DNA of 64,000 bases. Origin: Lysobacter antibioticus (lineage in GTDB: Bacteria > Pseudomonadota > Gammaproteobacteria > Xanthomonadales > Xanthomonadaceae). The stretch is from the NCBI RefSeq assembly GCF_001442535.1, contig NZ_CP013141.1:1220336-1284335 (forward strand), given 5' to 3'. Positions 34,881-43,498 of this stretch are shown one piece after another; the stretch's first letter is position 1, and every line of letters begins with the position of its first letter. Under the pieces are notes generated by a model. It had not been told where the DNA came from. It ran no database searches and was given only the letters and a program-made list of their open reading frames with translations. The position numbers were made by a program, and so were the translations under genes.

Positions 34881-37301
34881 ATGCAGCACACGTCTACCAA
34901 GCAACGCCAACTGATGCGTTTCGCACTGTCCGCGGCGATCGCCGCGATCCTGGCGCCGGGTTACGCCCTGGCCCAGGACGCCGCCGCGCAGGCAGCGGCG
35001 CCGCAGGCCGAAAGCGGCAGCGAATCGGCGACCACCCTCGACGCGGTCATCGTCAGCGGCACCGCGCGCTTCAAGGGCATCCGCAAGCGCGACGCCAGCT
35101 TCTCGATCACCACCGCCTCGCTCGAACAGATCCAGGAAGCGGTGCCGCTGAGCACTGCCGACGCGCTCAAGGTCGTGCCGGGCATCTGGGCCGAATCGGC
35201 CGGCGGCAGCACCGGCGCCAACATCTTCGTGCGCGGCATGCCCTCGGAAGGCGACGCCCCGTTCGTCACCGTGCAGATGGACGGCGCGCCGCTGTATCCG
35301 CCTCCGACCCTGTCCTTCCTCGAGAACTCGACCCTGTTCCGCATGGACGACACCATCGAGCGCATGGAAGTGCTGCGCGGCGGCCCGAGCCCGATCTTCT
35401 CCAACGGCCAGCCCGGCGCGACGGTCAACTTCATCCAGAAGAAGGGCGGCGAAGAGCCGGCCGGCAGCGTCCGCGTCGGCCTGGGTAGCGACAACCTGCG
35501 CCGCGTCGACCTGTTCAACAGCGGCAAGCTCGGCGAAGGCTGGTATTACAGCGTCGGCGGCTTCTACCGCACCACCGACGGCGTCCGCGACACCCAGTTC
35601 CCGGCCGACAAGGGCGGCCAACTCAGCGCCACCCTGACCCACAGCTGGGACAGCGGCGAAGTGACCGTGTATGCCCGCCACACCAACGACAAGAACGCTT
35701 TCTTCACCCCGATCCCGCTGCTCTCGCGCAACAACGGCAGCAGCCTGTCGAGCTTCCCGGGCCTGGACGCACAGACCGGCACCCTGCTCGGCAACGACTT
35801 CCGCCACGTGACCCTGCCGACCGGTCCGAACGGCCAGAGCATCACCCGCGATCTCGCCGAGGGCCGCGGCATCAATCTCGACGTGTTCGGCGCCTCGATG
35901 GACTTCTACGTCGGCGACTGGACCATCAGCGACCGGGTCAACTACGTCAGCGGCAGCGCGCCGACCAACGGCCTGTTCACCGGCGCCAGCCCGAAGACCA
36001 TGGCCGACTTCATCGCCGGCTACGGCAGCGCCGGCACTGCCACCTACGTCAACGGCGGCGGCGCAGTCGATCCGAACCAGCAGGTCCTGACCGCCGGCTT
36101 CTGGGTGGTCGACAAGGAGCTGGAATCGTTCACCAACGACCTGCGCTTCAGCCGCGACCTGTTCGAGGGCAACACCCTGACCGCCGGCGTCTACTACGCG
36201 CGCTACTCGTCCAAGGACACCTGGTACCTCGGCAACAACATGCTGCTGACCGCGCAGAACAACGCGCGCCGGATCAACCTGAGCCTCGCCGACGGCCGCC
36301 AGGTCACCCGCGACGGTTTCACCGGCACCTCGTTCTTCTCGCTGCGCGGCGACTACGACGGCCAAAACACCGCGGTGTTCCTCGCCGACGAGTGGCAGAT
36401 CAACGATCGCCTGCGCCTGGACGGCGGCATCCGCTACGAGTGGCAGCAAATCGACGGCACCGTGCACGACGTCGCCTCGGTCGACCTGGACGGCAATCCG
36501 AACACGCTCTACGACAACGCCACTTCGATCTCGCTGCCGACCTCGCGCCGCATCGACCAGGACGACAAGCATTTCTCCTGGACCCTCGGCCTGAACTACA
36601 AGCTCAACGACAGCGCCAGCCTGTTCGCGCGCGCCAACTCCGGCTACAAGCTGCCGGCGTTCGACAACCTGCGCGACGGCAACACCAAGACCCAGGAAAT
36701 CGACCAGTACGAACTCGGCTTCAAGTCCGGCAACTCGGTCTACGACCTGTACCTGACGGCGTTCTACAACAGCTTCACCAACTCGCCGTTCCAGGCCTTC
36801 CTCGACGACGGCACCAACTTCACCACCGCCGGCGATTCGGAAGCCTACGGCGTCGAAGTGGAAGCGGCGGTGCGCCCGGTCGGCGGGCTCGAACTGGCCC
36901 TGACCGGCATCTGGCTCGACGCCAAGTACGAGAACTACCGCGAGTTCACCGGCAACCAGGTGATGCGCCAGCCGAAGCAGCAGTTCCGTTTCACCCCGAG
37001 CTATTTCTGGAACCTGCCGTTCGGCGACCTGAAGGTGTTCGCCACTTATTCGCGCATCGGCGACCGCTATGCCGACCTGGCCAACACCCAGAAGCTGCCC
37101 TCGTACCACACGCTCGACGTCGGCGCGAACATGCATGTCGGCGAAAACTGGGAGTTCGCCCTCACCGGCAGCAACGTCACCAACGAACTCGGCCTGACCG
37201 AAGGCAACGTGCGCGTGCCCGGCGCGGCCACCGGCGGCGTGTTCATGGGCCGTCCGATCGCCGGCCGCTCCTACCTGTTCTCGGCCGCCTACCGCTGGTG
37301 A
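34881..37301 (+). CDS. TonB-dependent outer-membrane receptor (probable oligosaccharide uptake)
   Basis: 806 residues from ATG 34881, preceded by GGGGAG at proper spacing. The signal peptide ends at GYALAQ; the plug domain contains VVPGIWAESAGGSTGANIFVRG and MEVLRGGPSPIFSNG; a 22-strand barrel ends in the expected aromatic residue (YRW). A TonB-box-like TLDAVIV lies early in the mature protein. It sits between the GH65 fusion and an MFS sugar transporter, so it probably imports an alpha-glucoside across the outer membrane. The fold is close to siderophore receptors, so ligand assignment rests on context. Confidence 0.9.
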   Translation: MQHTSTKQRQLMRFALSAAIAAILAPGYALAQDAAAQAAAPQAESGSESATTLDAVIVSGTARFKGIRKRDASFSITTASLEQIQEAVPLSTADALKVVPGIWAESAGGSTGANIFVRGMPSEGDAPFVTVQMDGAPLYPPPTLSFLENSTLFRMDDTIERMEVLRGGPSPIFSNGQPGATVNFIQKKGGEEPAGSVRVGLGSDNLRRVDLFNSGKLGEGWYYSVGGFYRTTDGVRDTQFPADKGGQLSATLTHSWDSGEVTVYARHTNDKNAFFTPIPLLSRNNGSSLSSFPGLDAQTGTLLGNDFRHVTLPTGPNGQSITRDLAEGRGINLDVFGASMDFYVGDWTISDRVNYVSGSAPTNGLFTGASPKTMADFIAGYGSAGTATYVNGGGAVDPNQQVLTAGFWVVDKELESFTNDLRFSRDLFEGNTLTAGVYYARYSSKDTWYLGNNMLLTAQNNARRINLSLADGRQVTRDGFTGTSFFSLRGDYDGQNTAVFLADEWQINDRLRLDGGIRYEWQQIDGTVHDVASVDLDGNPNTLYDNATSISLPTSRRIDQDDKHFSWTLGLNYKLNDSASLFARANSGYKLPAFDNLRDGNTKTQEIDQYELGFKSGNSVYDLYLTAFYNSFTNSPFQAFLDDGTNFTTAGDSEAYGVEVEAAVRPVGGLELALTGIWLDAKYENYREFTGNQVMRQPKQQFRFTPSYFWNLPFGDLKVFATYSRIGDRYADLANTQKLPSYHTLDVGANMHVGENWEFALTGSNVTNELGLTEGNVRVPGAATGGVFMGRPIAGRSYLFSAAYRW

Positions 37302-37550
37302 TCCGGGCTCCGCGTCGCCGCCCGGCGGCGGCGCGGAGTTCCACCGGGCGGCTCGATGCCGCTTGCTCGGTTTCCTCTTACCTCACCGTTCGCGCCGAGC
37401 TTGCCCGAAGCTGCCGCCCTCCCCCTCTCTCCGGCGTGCGCACTTGGCAAACCGTCGCGAACGGTCTTTTATCTCCTGGTCGGGCCTCGCGCCGGACCGC
37501 TTATCCGCTCTCCGGCGCCGCGCCGGAGCGCTCACCGGAGCCACGCCCGC

Positions 37551-38795
37551 ATGAACCGAGGCCGCATGATCCTGGCGATGATCCTCACCTACATGGTGTT
37601 CGGGATCTTGCTCAACAGCGTCGGCACGGTGATCCTGCAGTCGATCCAGGGCTTCGGCATCAGCAAGAGCGACGCCAGCATTCTGGAAGCCTTCAAGGAC
37701 CTGCCGATCGCCATCGTCTCGTTCCTGACCGCCTCGCTGATGCCGCGCCTGGGCTATCGCCGCGCGATGATGCTGGGCCTGGGCTTGGTCGGCGCGGCTT
37801 GCCTGCTGATGCCGCTGTTGGCCTCGTTCTGGATGACCAAGCTGCTGTTCGTCGCCACCGGCGTGTCCTTCGCCCTGGTCAAGGTCTCGGTGTATTCCTC
37901 GATCGGCCTGCTCACCGAGGACAAACAGGCCCACGCCAGCCTGACCAGCACCATCGAAGGCTGGTTCATGGTCGGCGTGCTCGCCGGTTACTGGATCTTC
38001 GCCTGGTTCATCGACCCGCAATCGCCGGGCGACCCGGTCTGGCTGCGCGTGTACTGGCTGCTCGCGGCGATCGCCGCGGCGATCCTTGCCCTGCTCGCGA
38101 CCTCACGCATGGACGAACGCGCCGCCAGCGACGGCCACGCGGTCGGCGATTCGTTTCTCGACATGTTCCGCCTCGTCGCCCAGCCGCTGGTCGCGGTGTT
38201 CCTGGTTTCGGCCTTCCTGTATGTATTGATCGAACAAAGCGTCGGCACCTGGCTGCCGACCTTCAACCGCGAAATCCTGCACCTGCCGACCACGATGAGC
38301 GTGCAGGCGGCGAGCATCTTCGCGGTGTCGCTGGCGCTCGGCCGCCTCGCCGCCGGAGTGGCCCTGCGCCGGGTGCCCTGGCATTGGTTGTTGATGGTCT
38401 GCGTGCTGGCGATGGCGGCGCTGGTGCTGCTGGCGCTGCCGCTGGCGCGCAACCTGCAGCCGAACCCGGCGATGAGCTGGGCGCATGCACCACTGGCAGC
38501 TTATGTGTTCCCGCTGATCGGGCTGTTCATGGCACCGATCTATCCGGCGATCAATTCGGTGGTGTTGAGTTCGCTGCCGAAGTCGCGGCACGCGGCGATG
38601 ACCGGCCTGATCGTGGTGTTCTCGGCGCTCGGCGGCACCACCGGTTCGTTCATCACCGGTCAGCTGTTCGCCCGTATCGGCGGCGGCACCGCGTTCTATC
38701 TGTCGCTGCTGCCGATGGCCATGCTGTTGCTCGCGATCGCCTTGCTCAAGCGCCAGTCCGGCTTGGCCGAACGCGCAGCCATGGCGCCCTCCTGA
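37551..38795 (+). CDS. MFS sugar transporter (FucP-like)
   Basis: 414 residues from ATG 37551 (MNRGRMILAMILTY). About twelve hydrophobic segments are visible, including GYRRAMMLGLGLVGAACLL and AMTGLIVVFSALGGTTGSF, in the style of the fucose/glucose-galactose:H+ symporters. It probably moves the disaccharide that has crossed the outer membrane through the TonB receptor into the cytoplasm, where the GH65 fusion acts. It is the last gene of the regulator-phosphorylase-receptor-transporter module and is followed by a terminator. Confidence 0.9.
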   Translation: MNRGRMILAMILTYMVFGILLNSVGTVILQSIQGFGISKSDASILEAFKDLPIAIVSFLTASLMPRLGYRRAMMLGLGLVGAACLLMPLLASFWMTKLLFVATGVSFALVKVSVYSSIGLLTEDKQAHASLTSTIEGWFMVGVLAGYWIFAWFIDPQSPGDPVWLRVYWLLAAIAAAILALLATSRMDERAASDGHAVGDSFLDMFRLVAQPLVAVFLVSAFLYVLIEQSVGTWLPTFNREILHLPTTMSVQAASIFAVSLALGRLAAGVALRRVPWHWLLMVCVLAMAALVLLALPLARNLQPNPAMSWAHAPLAAYVFPLIGLFMAPIYPAINSVVLSSLPKSRHAAMTGLIVVFSALGGTTGSFITGQLFARIGGGTAFYLSLLPMAMLLLAIALLKRQSGLAERAAMAPS

Positions 38796-38808
38796 TTGCC
38801 CAGCCGTT

Positions 38809-38838
38809 CGCCGCCGATCGGCGGCGTTCTCTTTCTCG
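38809..38838 (+). terminator. Terminator after the MFS transporter
   Basis: CGCCGCCG and CGGCGGCG around AT, followed by TTCTCTTTCTC. It starts 14 bp after the stop codon. Confidence 0.75.
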
Positions 38839-38849
38839 CGAGGCTCGGC

Positions 38850-38942
38850 TATGCTCGGCCTCGTGGCTATGGGCGTCCTTCCTTCTACTCTGAAACTAGG
38901 GTGCCCGCTTCCCACATCGCCCGCCTCTCGGCGGGCTTTTCA
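38850..38942 (+). promoter_or_regulatory. Leader with internal terminator before the TerD-like gene
   Basis: A -10-like TATGCT at 38850-38855 with a weak -35 (TTCTCT, 38827-38832) is followed by a short leader. The leader holds partly complementary GGGCGTCC and GGGTGCCC and then a perfect terminator hairpin GCCCGCC-TCTC-GGCGGGC with TTTT (38919-38940), only 15 bp before the start codon and just before its ribosome-binding site. It could be an attenuator or the end of a small RNA of about 80 nt. No riboswitch consensus was recognised. Confidence 0.45.
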
Positions 38943-38954
38943 TTGGAGAGGGAC

Positions 38955-41018
38955 ATGAACGGAATCTACCTGCGCCGACGCGGCAAGCTGTATCTCAAGG
39001 CCGGCGACGGCGGCGCAAGCGCGGCGCAAGTCGCGATGGTACAGAAGGAAACCGAAGCGTTCGGGTTCATCTTGTCCGAAGCGGTGATCGAACGACTCGG
39101 CACCTTGTCGACCGAGCAACTCACCCGCGTCCTGCGCGAATTGCGCAAGCACCTGGCGGCGATGACCGGCGCGCACCGCGAGCATCGGCCACTGTTCCCG
39201 GATTTCCCCCGGGGCTCGTTGGCGCTGGCCGAAGCCGAGCTGTACATGCGTACGGTGTATCACTACGTCACCCGGCGCCGACTGCATCTGCAACAACCGG
39301 CCGAAACCGTGCCGCTGCTCAACGGCCGCGCCCCGCGCGAGATCGAGCTGGGCACGTTGGACGACTACGAGAACATCTGCACCACGCTCGCCGCCTCGCG
39401 CACCTCGCTGTCGCTGCAGGACAAAGCCGACCTGGGCTGGTTCATCGCCCAGTACCGCGCACAGGTCGTCCGGCTGCTGCCTGTCGAGATTCCGTTCAAG
39501 GAAAATCTGGCCGTCATCGGCGCGGGCCTGCTGCGCCATGCGCCCGGCGAACCCACCGACGAGTTCCTGCGAACGCATCTCAAAACCGCGACCGATACCC
39601 TGCGCCTGGCGGTGGCTCTCAGCGAAGGCGACGTATCGCTGGCCGAACCGACCCGCTTCAAACCCATGAAACGCGGCGAGCGCCGTTTTCTGCTGCGGCA
39701 ATTGGAAACCCTCGACGACCCCACCGAAGACATGCGTCGCTGGGGCGAGCGCTGGAAACGCCTGGGCGAAGTGCTGCATCCGGGCGATTACCGCGAACGT
39801 TTCCCCAAGACCTGGCGCGCCTTTCGGGTACTGCGCGAAAACCTGGCGTTCGCGAGCTTCAACGGCGCGATCGAGCACGCGCTGGAGCAAGGCCGCACCG
39901 GCGCGGTCGCTCAACGGCTCGCCGCGCGTCCGGGCGAGTTCGCGCGCCGGCTCGATCATCTGCTGCGCAGCGGCAGCGAATCGCAGGCGGTGCTGGAACG
40001 TTTCCGTGGCGTCGCCGAACAGGTGTCCACTCCGGTCCTGCTGCAGGCTTTGAGCCAGTTCGAACATCGCGGGCAATCGCCGCTGCGCACCTTTTTTCCC
40101 AAGGGCGACGCCGCGCGCGCTTGGGCGCTCAAGGACCGGCGCGCGCCGATCGACGCCCGGGTCCTGAGCGATGCCATCGCCGTCTGCCGCGATGCATTGC
40201 GCGCCCGCTTCGCACGTTTGCCGCCGCTGGGCCGTTGCTACATCGATCCGGCCCTGGCGCATATGCGCGCGCCGCTGGCGCAGCGCTCGGCCTCGCGCGC
40301 GCTGCGCACCCTGGTGCGCGGCAGCCGCCTGCCCTTGCCCGATACGCGTTTCATCCGCCTGTTCCTGTGGTGGAGCAACGGCCGCCAACGCACCGATATC
40401 GATCTGTCGGCGGCGTTCTTCGACAGCAACTTCGTGTATCGCGACGTCGTCTCCTACTACAACCTGCGCGGGTACGGCGGCCACCACAGCGGCGATATCG
40501 TCAATGCGCCGCAGGGGGCCGCCGAGTTCATCGACCTGGATCTGCAGCGCTTGCGCGGGCTCGGCCTGCGTTTCGTCGTGGTCAGCATTCACAGCTACAC
40601 CGAGCAACCGTATTGCGACTTGCCGGAGTGTTTCGCCGGATGGATGGCGCGCAGCGATGCGAACTCGGGCGAACCGTTCGAGGCGCGCACGGTAGAGGAC
40701 CGGCTCGACCTCGCCTCGAACCAGCAAAGCTGCCTGCCCTTCGTGCTGGACCTGGAAACCGATCAGATCCTCTGGACGGACATCGGCCTGGGCGGCTATC
40801 CGCGCTGGAACAACGCGGCCAACCACCTGAGCGGCATTTCCCTGATCCTGCGTGCGATGACCGCACTGGCGACGCCGGATCTGCACACCTTGTTCGAACT
40901 GCACGCGCAGGCCCGCGGCCGCGTGGTCGAATCGCCGGATCAAGCCGATACGGTGTTCTCGATGCGCGAAGGCGTTACCCCCTTCGACGTCGACCGGATT
41001 CGCGCGGAATTTCTATGA
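38955..41018 (+). CDS. TerD-like domain protein with long helical N-terminal region
   Basis: 687 residues from ATG 38955 (GGAGAGGG upstream). The first ~470 residues are mostly helical and Arg/Leu-rich with no recognised domain (for example SEAVIERLGTLSTEQLTRVL, PLRTFFPKGDAARAW). Residues ~478-625 match the TerD/tellurium-resistance pattern: DIDLSAAFFDSN, VVSYYNLRG, HHSGDIVNAPQGAAEFIDLDL (compare the family's HxGD...GDDExIxxDL) and a strand-rich tail (FVLDLETDQILWTDIG). TerD domains bind calcium and occur in stress and phage-defence gene clusters. No other ter genes are nearby. Cytoplasmic, without signal peptide or membrane segment. Function unknown. Confidence 0.65.
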   Translation: MNGIYLRRRGKLYLKAGDGGASAAQVAMVQKETEAFGFILSEAVIERLGTLSTEQLTRVLRELRKHLAAMTGAHREHRPLFPDFPRGSLALAEAELYMRTVYHYVTRRRLHLQQPAETVPLLNGRAPREIELGTLDDYENICTTLAASRTSLSLQDKADLGWFIAQYRAQVVRLLPVEIPFKENLAVIGAGLLRHAPGEPTDEFLRTHLKTATDTLRLAVALSEGDVSLAEPTRFKPMKRGERRFLLRQLETLDDPTEDMRRWGERWKRLGEVLHPGDYRERFPKTWRAFRVLRENLAFASFNGAIEHALEQGRTGAVAQRLAARPGEFARRLDHLLRSGSESQAVLERFRGVAEQVSTPVLLQALSQFEHRGQSPLRTFFPKGDAARAWALKDRRAPIDARVLSDAIAVCRDALRARFARLPPLGRCYIDPALAHMRAPLAQRSASRALRTLVRGSRLPLPDTRFIRLFLWWSNGRQRTDIDLSAAFFDSNFVYRDVVSYYNLRGYGGHHSGDIVNAPQGAAEFIDLDLQRLRGLGLRFVVVSIHSYTEQPYCDLPECFAGWMARSDANSGEPFEARTVEDRLDLASNQQSCLPFVLDLETDQILWTDIGLGGYPRWNNAANHLSGISLILRAMTALATPDLHTLFELHAQARGRVVESPDQADTVFSMREGVTPFDVDRIRAEFL

Positions 41019-41133
41019 TTCCCCTCGCCGCGCCCGCTCGGGCGAGGCGCTCGCAACAGCCGGACCGCTCAAGCGCCGCGAGCGGCCCGCGACGAACGCC
41101 GCAAGCCGTCAAGCCACCCGCGTGTTGCGCCGG

Positions 41134-41691
41134 TCATTCGATCAGCACGTACTCGCCCTTGGCGCCGAAGCGCTTGCCGGCGCGCGCGCACAGCTTGCCG
41201 TCGCAGCGGGTCAGGGTGCCGGCCTTGGTCGCATCGAGAATCTCGGCGCCGAACTCGGCGCGTTCGATCAGGCGCAGCGATTTGCGGGCGAAGTACCAAC
41301 TGCCGCCGACCGCCAGCAGCGAGCCGATCAGCAGGGCCACGGCGCTCTTGTAGATCAGGTTCTGCTGCGCGCGTTCGATCTTCTTGCGTTGATCGTCCAG
41401 CGCCTGCGCCGCGCGCGTGGCGACGTCGGCGCTGTCGCGCAGTTGCGTGCCGATCGAGCCGAAAGCCAATTCGGCGCCGCGGCCGACCGCTTCCTGGGCC
41501 TGCGCCTGCACCGCTTGCACGATCTGTTGCGCGAGCTCCTGCGCACCGGCGCCCACGCCCTGGGCGGCGCGATGCAGTTCTTCGGCGCTGCGGTCGACAT
41601 GCTGCACCGCGCGTTCGCTCTGGTCTTGCAGATGTTGGGCAAACACCGCCAGATCGGCGGCGAGTCGTTTCAGGTCTTGCGCGTCCTGCAC
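41134..41691 (-). CDS. Membrane protein with N-terminal coiled coil, unknown function
   Basis: 185 residues from GTG 41691, chosen because AGGGAGAACCATC precedes it at ideal spacing; no nearby ATG. The first ~110 residues are a Gln/Ala-rich coiled coil (DLKRLAADLAVFAQHLQDQ, AAQGVGAGAQELAQQIVQAV). A single membrane segment follows (KSAVALLIGSLLAVGGSWYF), then a short domain with two Cys (LTRCDGKLCARAGKRFG). A similar architecture is, as I recall, annotated as relaxation protein in related bacteria, but no mobilisation gene is visible here. Its start is 22 bp after the stop of the next small gene, so they form an operon. Confidence 0.6.
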   Translation of the reverse strand: MQDAQDLKRLAADLAVFAQHLQDQSERAVQHVDRSAEELHRAAQGVGAGAQELAQQIVQAVQAQAQEAVGRGAELAFGSIGTQLRDSADVATRAAQALDDQRKKIERAQQNLIYKSAVALLIGSLLAVGGSWYFARKSLRLIERAEFGAEILDATKAGTLTRCDGKLCARAGKRFGAKGEYVLIE

Positions 41692-41713
41692 GATGGTTCT
41701 CCCTAAGGGCGGG

Positions 41714-41953
41714 TTATGGACCGGAGCTTGGGCCGGAGCTGGAGCCGCCAAGCGGCGACTGCGCGGCTTGCGCCCGCGCCTGGAGGTTCGCCTTGATCTG
41801 TTGGTATCGGTCGTGACCGCTTTGCAACCAGGCCTGGCCCTCGGCGGACTGGGCATAGTCCTGGGTCGCCGCCTTGAAGGCGGCGCCGTCCTGGTGCCTG
41901 GCCGCCTCGACCAGACGGGCGAAGGTTCGGTCGATATCGTTTTCGTCGGTCAT
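41714..41953 (-). CDS. Small acidic/Gln-rich protein, unknown function
   Basis: 79 residues from ATG 41953. Predicted helical (DIDRTFARLVEAARHQDGAA, AATQDYAQSAEGQAWLQ) with a Ser/Gly/Pro tail (GGSSSGPSSGP). It lies 22 bp upstream of the coiled-coil membrane protein gene and is probably co-expressed with it. Not recognised. GC-rich codon use matches its surroundings. Confidence 0.55.
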   Translation of the reverse strand: MTDENDIDRTFARLVEAARHQDGAAFKAATQDYAQSAEGQAWLQSGHDRYQQIKANLQARAQAAQSPLGGSSSGPSSGP

Positions 41954-42295
41954 GAGGGTCGAATAGCGAAACGGAACGCGCCGCAGACGGCGCGCGAAAC
42001 GCAACGAGGCTTCGGCCGACACGAGGCCGAACAAGGCCAGGCTGCGAACCTGGAATGGCGCTTGGATCGTGCAGCGGCGAATGCGGTGAAGCATCGCGAC
42101 CGGCGCCCTCGGGCCCGGCCACGTTAGCACTCGCTGCGATCTGCGCCCACCGTACGGATCGCACGCGACCCGTCGCCGTGTCCCCCGGCGCAGCGTGGCA
42201 GTGTGCCCTCACTGCATCGTCGGACTCAAGTGCGGCGCAGCGCGGGCAGCTCGAGTGCAGGTGCCATGCCTGCATGCCGGGCCCTACGGCATCGG
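41954..42295. other. Intergenic region before the small-gene pair
   Basis: 342 bp. No gene, clear promoter or terminator recognised. A weak GCAGG/CCTGC hairpin at 42257-42273 follows the ABC ATPase stop but has no T-tract. Confidence 0.5.
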
Positions 42296-43390
42296 CTACA
42301 GGCGCAGCTCGCTTTCGCGATCGAAGAAATGCATGCGCTCGGCGGCGTACGACAGATGCACGGTGTCGCCGGCGCGCGGCAGGTTGTACGGCGGCAGGCG
42401 CACGACCAGGTCGCAACCGCCGCAACCGAGGTTGAGGAAGGCCTCGTTGCCGACCGGTTCGACCACTTCGACCTGGGCCGCCAGGGTGTCGGGGCCGGCC
42501 TCGGCCAGGTGCATGTCTTCCGGGCGCAGGCCGATCGTCAGTTCGCGCCCGACATAGGCGCGCACCTTTTCGCGGGTCTCGGCATCGGGGCGCAGATTCA
42601 GCGCGACGCCCTCGCCGATGCGCAGCGACAGGTCGCCGTCGCGCTCATCGACCTGGCCCCACAGGATGTTCATCTTGGGGCTGCCGAGGAAGGTCGCGAC
42701 GAACAGATTGACCGGCCGGTTGTACAACGCCATCGGCGTGTCGATCTGCTGGATCTTGCCGTCCTTCATCACCACGATGCGCTGCCCCAGGGTCATCGCT
42801 TCGATCTGGTCGTGGGTGACGTAGATCATGGTGGTGCCGAGCTGGCGGTGCAGGCGCGCGATCTCCACGCGCATGCCCATGCGTAGCTTGGCGTCGAGAT
42901 TCGACAGCGGCTCGTCCAGCAGGAACACCTGCGGTTGCCGGACCAGCGCGCGTCCCAGGGCGACGCGCTGGCGTTGCCCGCCCGACAGCGCCGCCGGTTT
43001 GCGCTGCAGCAGCGGCTCCAGCTCCAGCATCGCCGCCGCCGCGCCGACGCGTTCGGCGATCTCGGCCTTGCCCATGCCGCGCAGCTTGAGCCCGAAGCCG
43101 AGATTGTCGGCCACGGTCATGTGCGGATACAGGGCATAGCTCTGGAACACCATGGCGATGTCGCGGTCCTTCGGCGGCATGTCGTTGACCCGACGCTCGC
43201 CGATGCTCAGCTCGCCCGAGCTGATCGTTTCCAGCCCCGCGACCATCCGCAACAGGGTCGACTTGCCGCAGCCCGAGGGGCCGACCAGCACCAACAATTC
43301 ACCGTCCTCGATCTCGAAGCTGGCATCGGCGACGCCGACGTAACCGTTCGGATAGACCTTGCGCAGACGATCCAACGTGACCTTCGCCAT
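42296..43390 (-). CDS. ugpC: Sugar ABC transporter ATP-binding protein (UgpC/MalK type)
   Basis: 364 residues from ATG 43390 (GGGAG 5 bases upstream). Walker A GPSGCGKST (37-45), signature LSGGQ (135-139), Walker B VFLLDE (155-160) and the C-terminal OB-type regulatory domain of MalK/UgpC proteins (ELTIGLRPEDMHLAE) are all present. It is an orphan: its permeases and binding protein are not adjacent, but a matching set lies about 8-11 kb away (52759-54986, minus strand) without its own ATPase. The promoter region shared with the divergent beta-glucosidase carries the same operator motif as that operon. Such ATPases often serve several CUT1 importers. Confidence 0.93.
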   Translation of the reverse strand: MAKVTLDRLRKVYPNGYVGVADASFEIEDGELLVLVGPSGCGKSTLLRMVAGLETISSGELSIGERRVNDMPPKDRDIAMVFQSYALYPHMTVADNLGFGLKLRGMGKAEIAERVGAAAAMLELEPLLQRKPAALSGGQRQRVALGRALVRQPQVFLLDEPLSNLDAKLRMGMRVEIARLHRQLGTTMIYVTHDQIEAMTLGQRIVVMKDGKIQQIDTPMALYNRPVNLFVATFLGSPKMNILWGQVDERDGDLSLRIGEGVALNLRPDAETREKVRAYVGRELTIGLRPEDMHLAEAGPDTLAAQVEVVEPVGNEAFLNLGCGGCDLVVRLPPYNLPRAGDTVHLSYAAERMHFFDRESELRL

Positions 43391-43451
43391 GAATTCTCCC
43401 GACAATGCGACCGGAGCGATGCATTTGTCCTCGCCCTGGGCTATTCTGCCA

Positions 43452-43465
43452 TGTAACCGTTTTCA
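43452..43465. promoter_or_regulatory. LacI-type operator between ugpC and the GH1 gene
   Basis: TGTAACCGTTTTCA differs at one base from TGTAAACGTTTTCA at 61040 upstream of the second LacI regulator. Placed 34 bp before the GH1 start and 62 bp before the ugpC start, it could control both. Confidence 0.6.
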
Positions 43466-43498
43466 TGCACGTCCGATTGGCTCCGGAGGCCACGACGA

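Noticed and set aside
38850..38942. Known riboswitch in the TerD-like gene leader
   Set aside because: Compared by eye with fluoride, guanidine, c-di-GMP, SAH and manganese consensus features; none fits. Only the promoter and terminator hairpin are supported.
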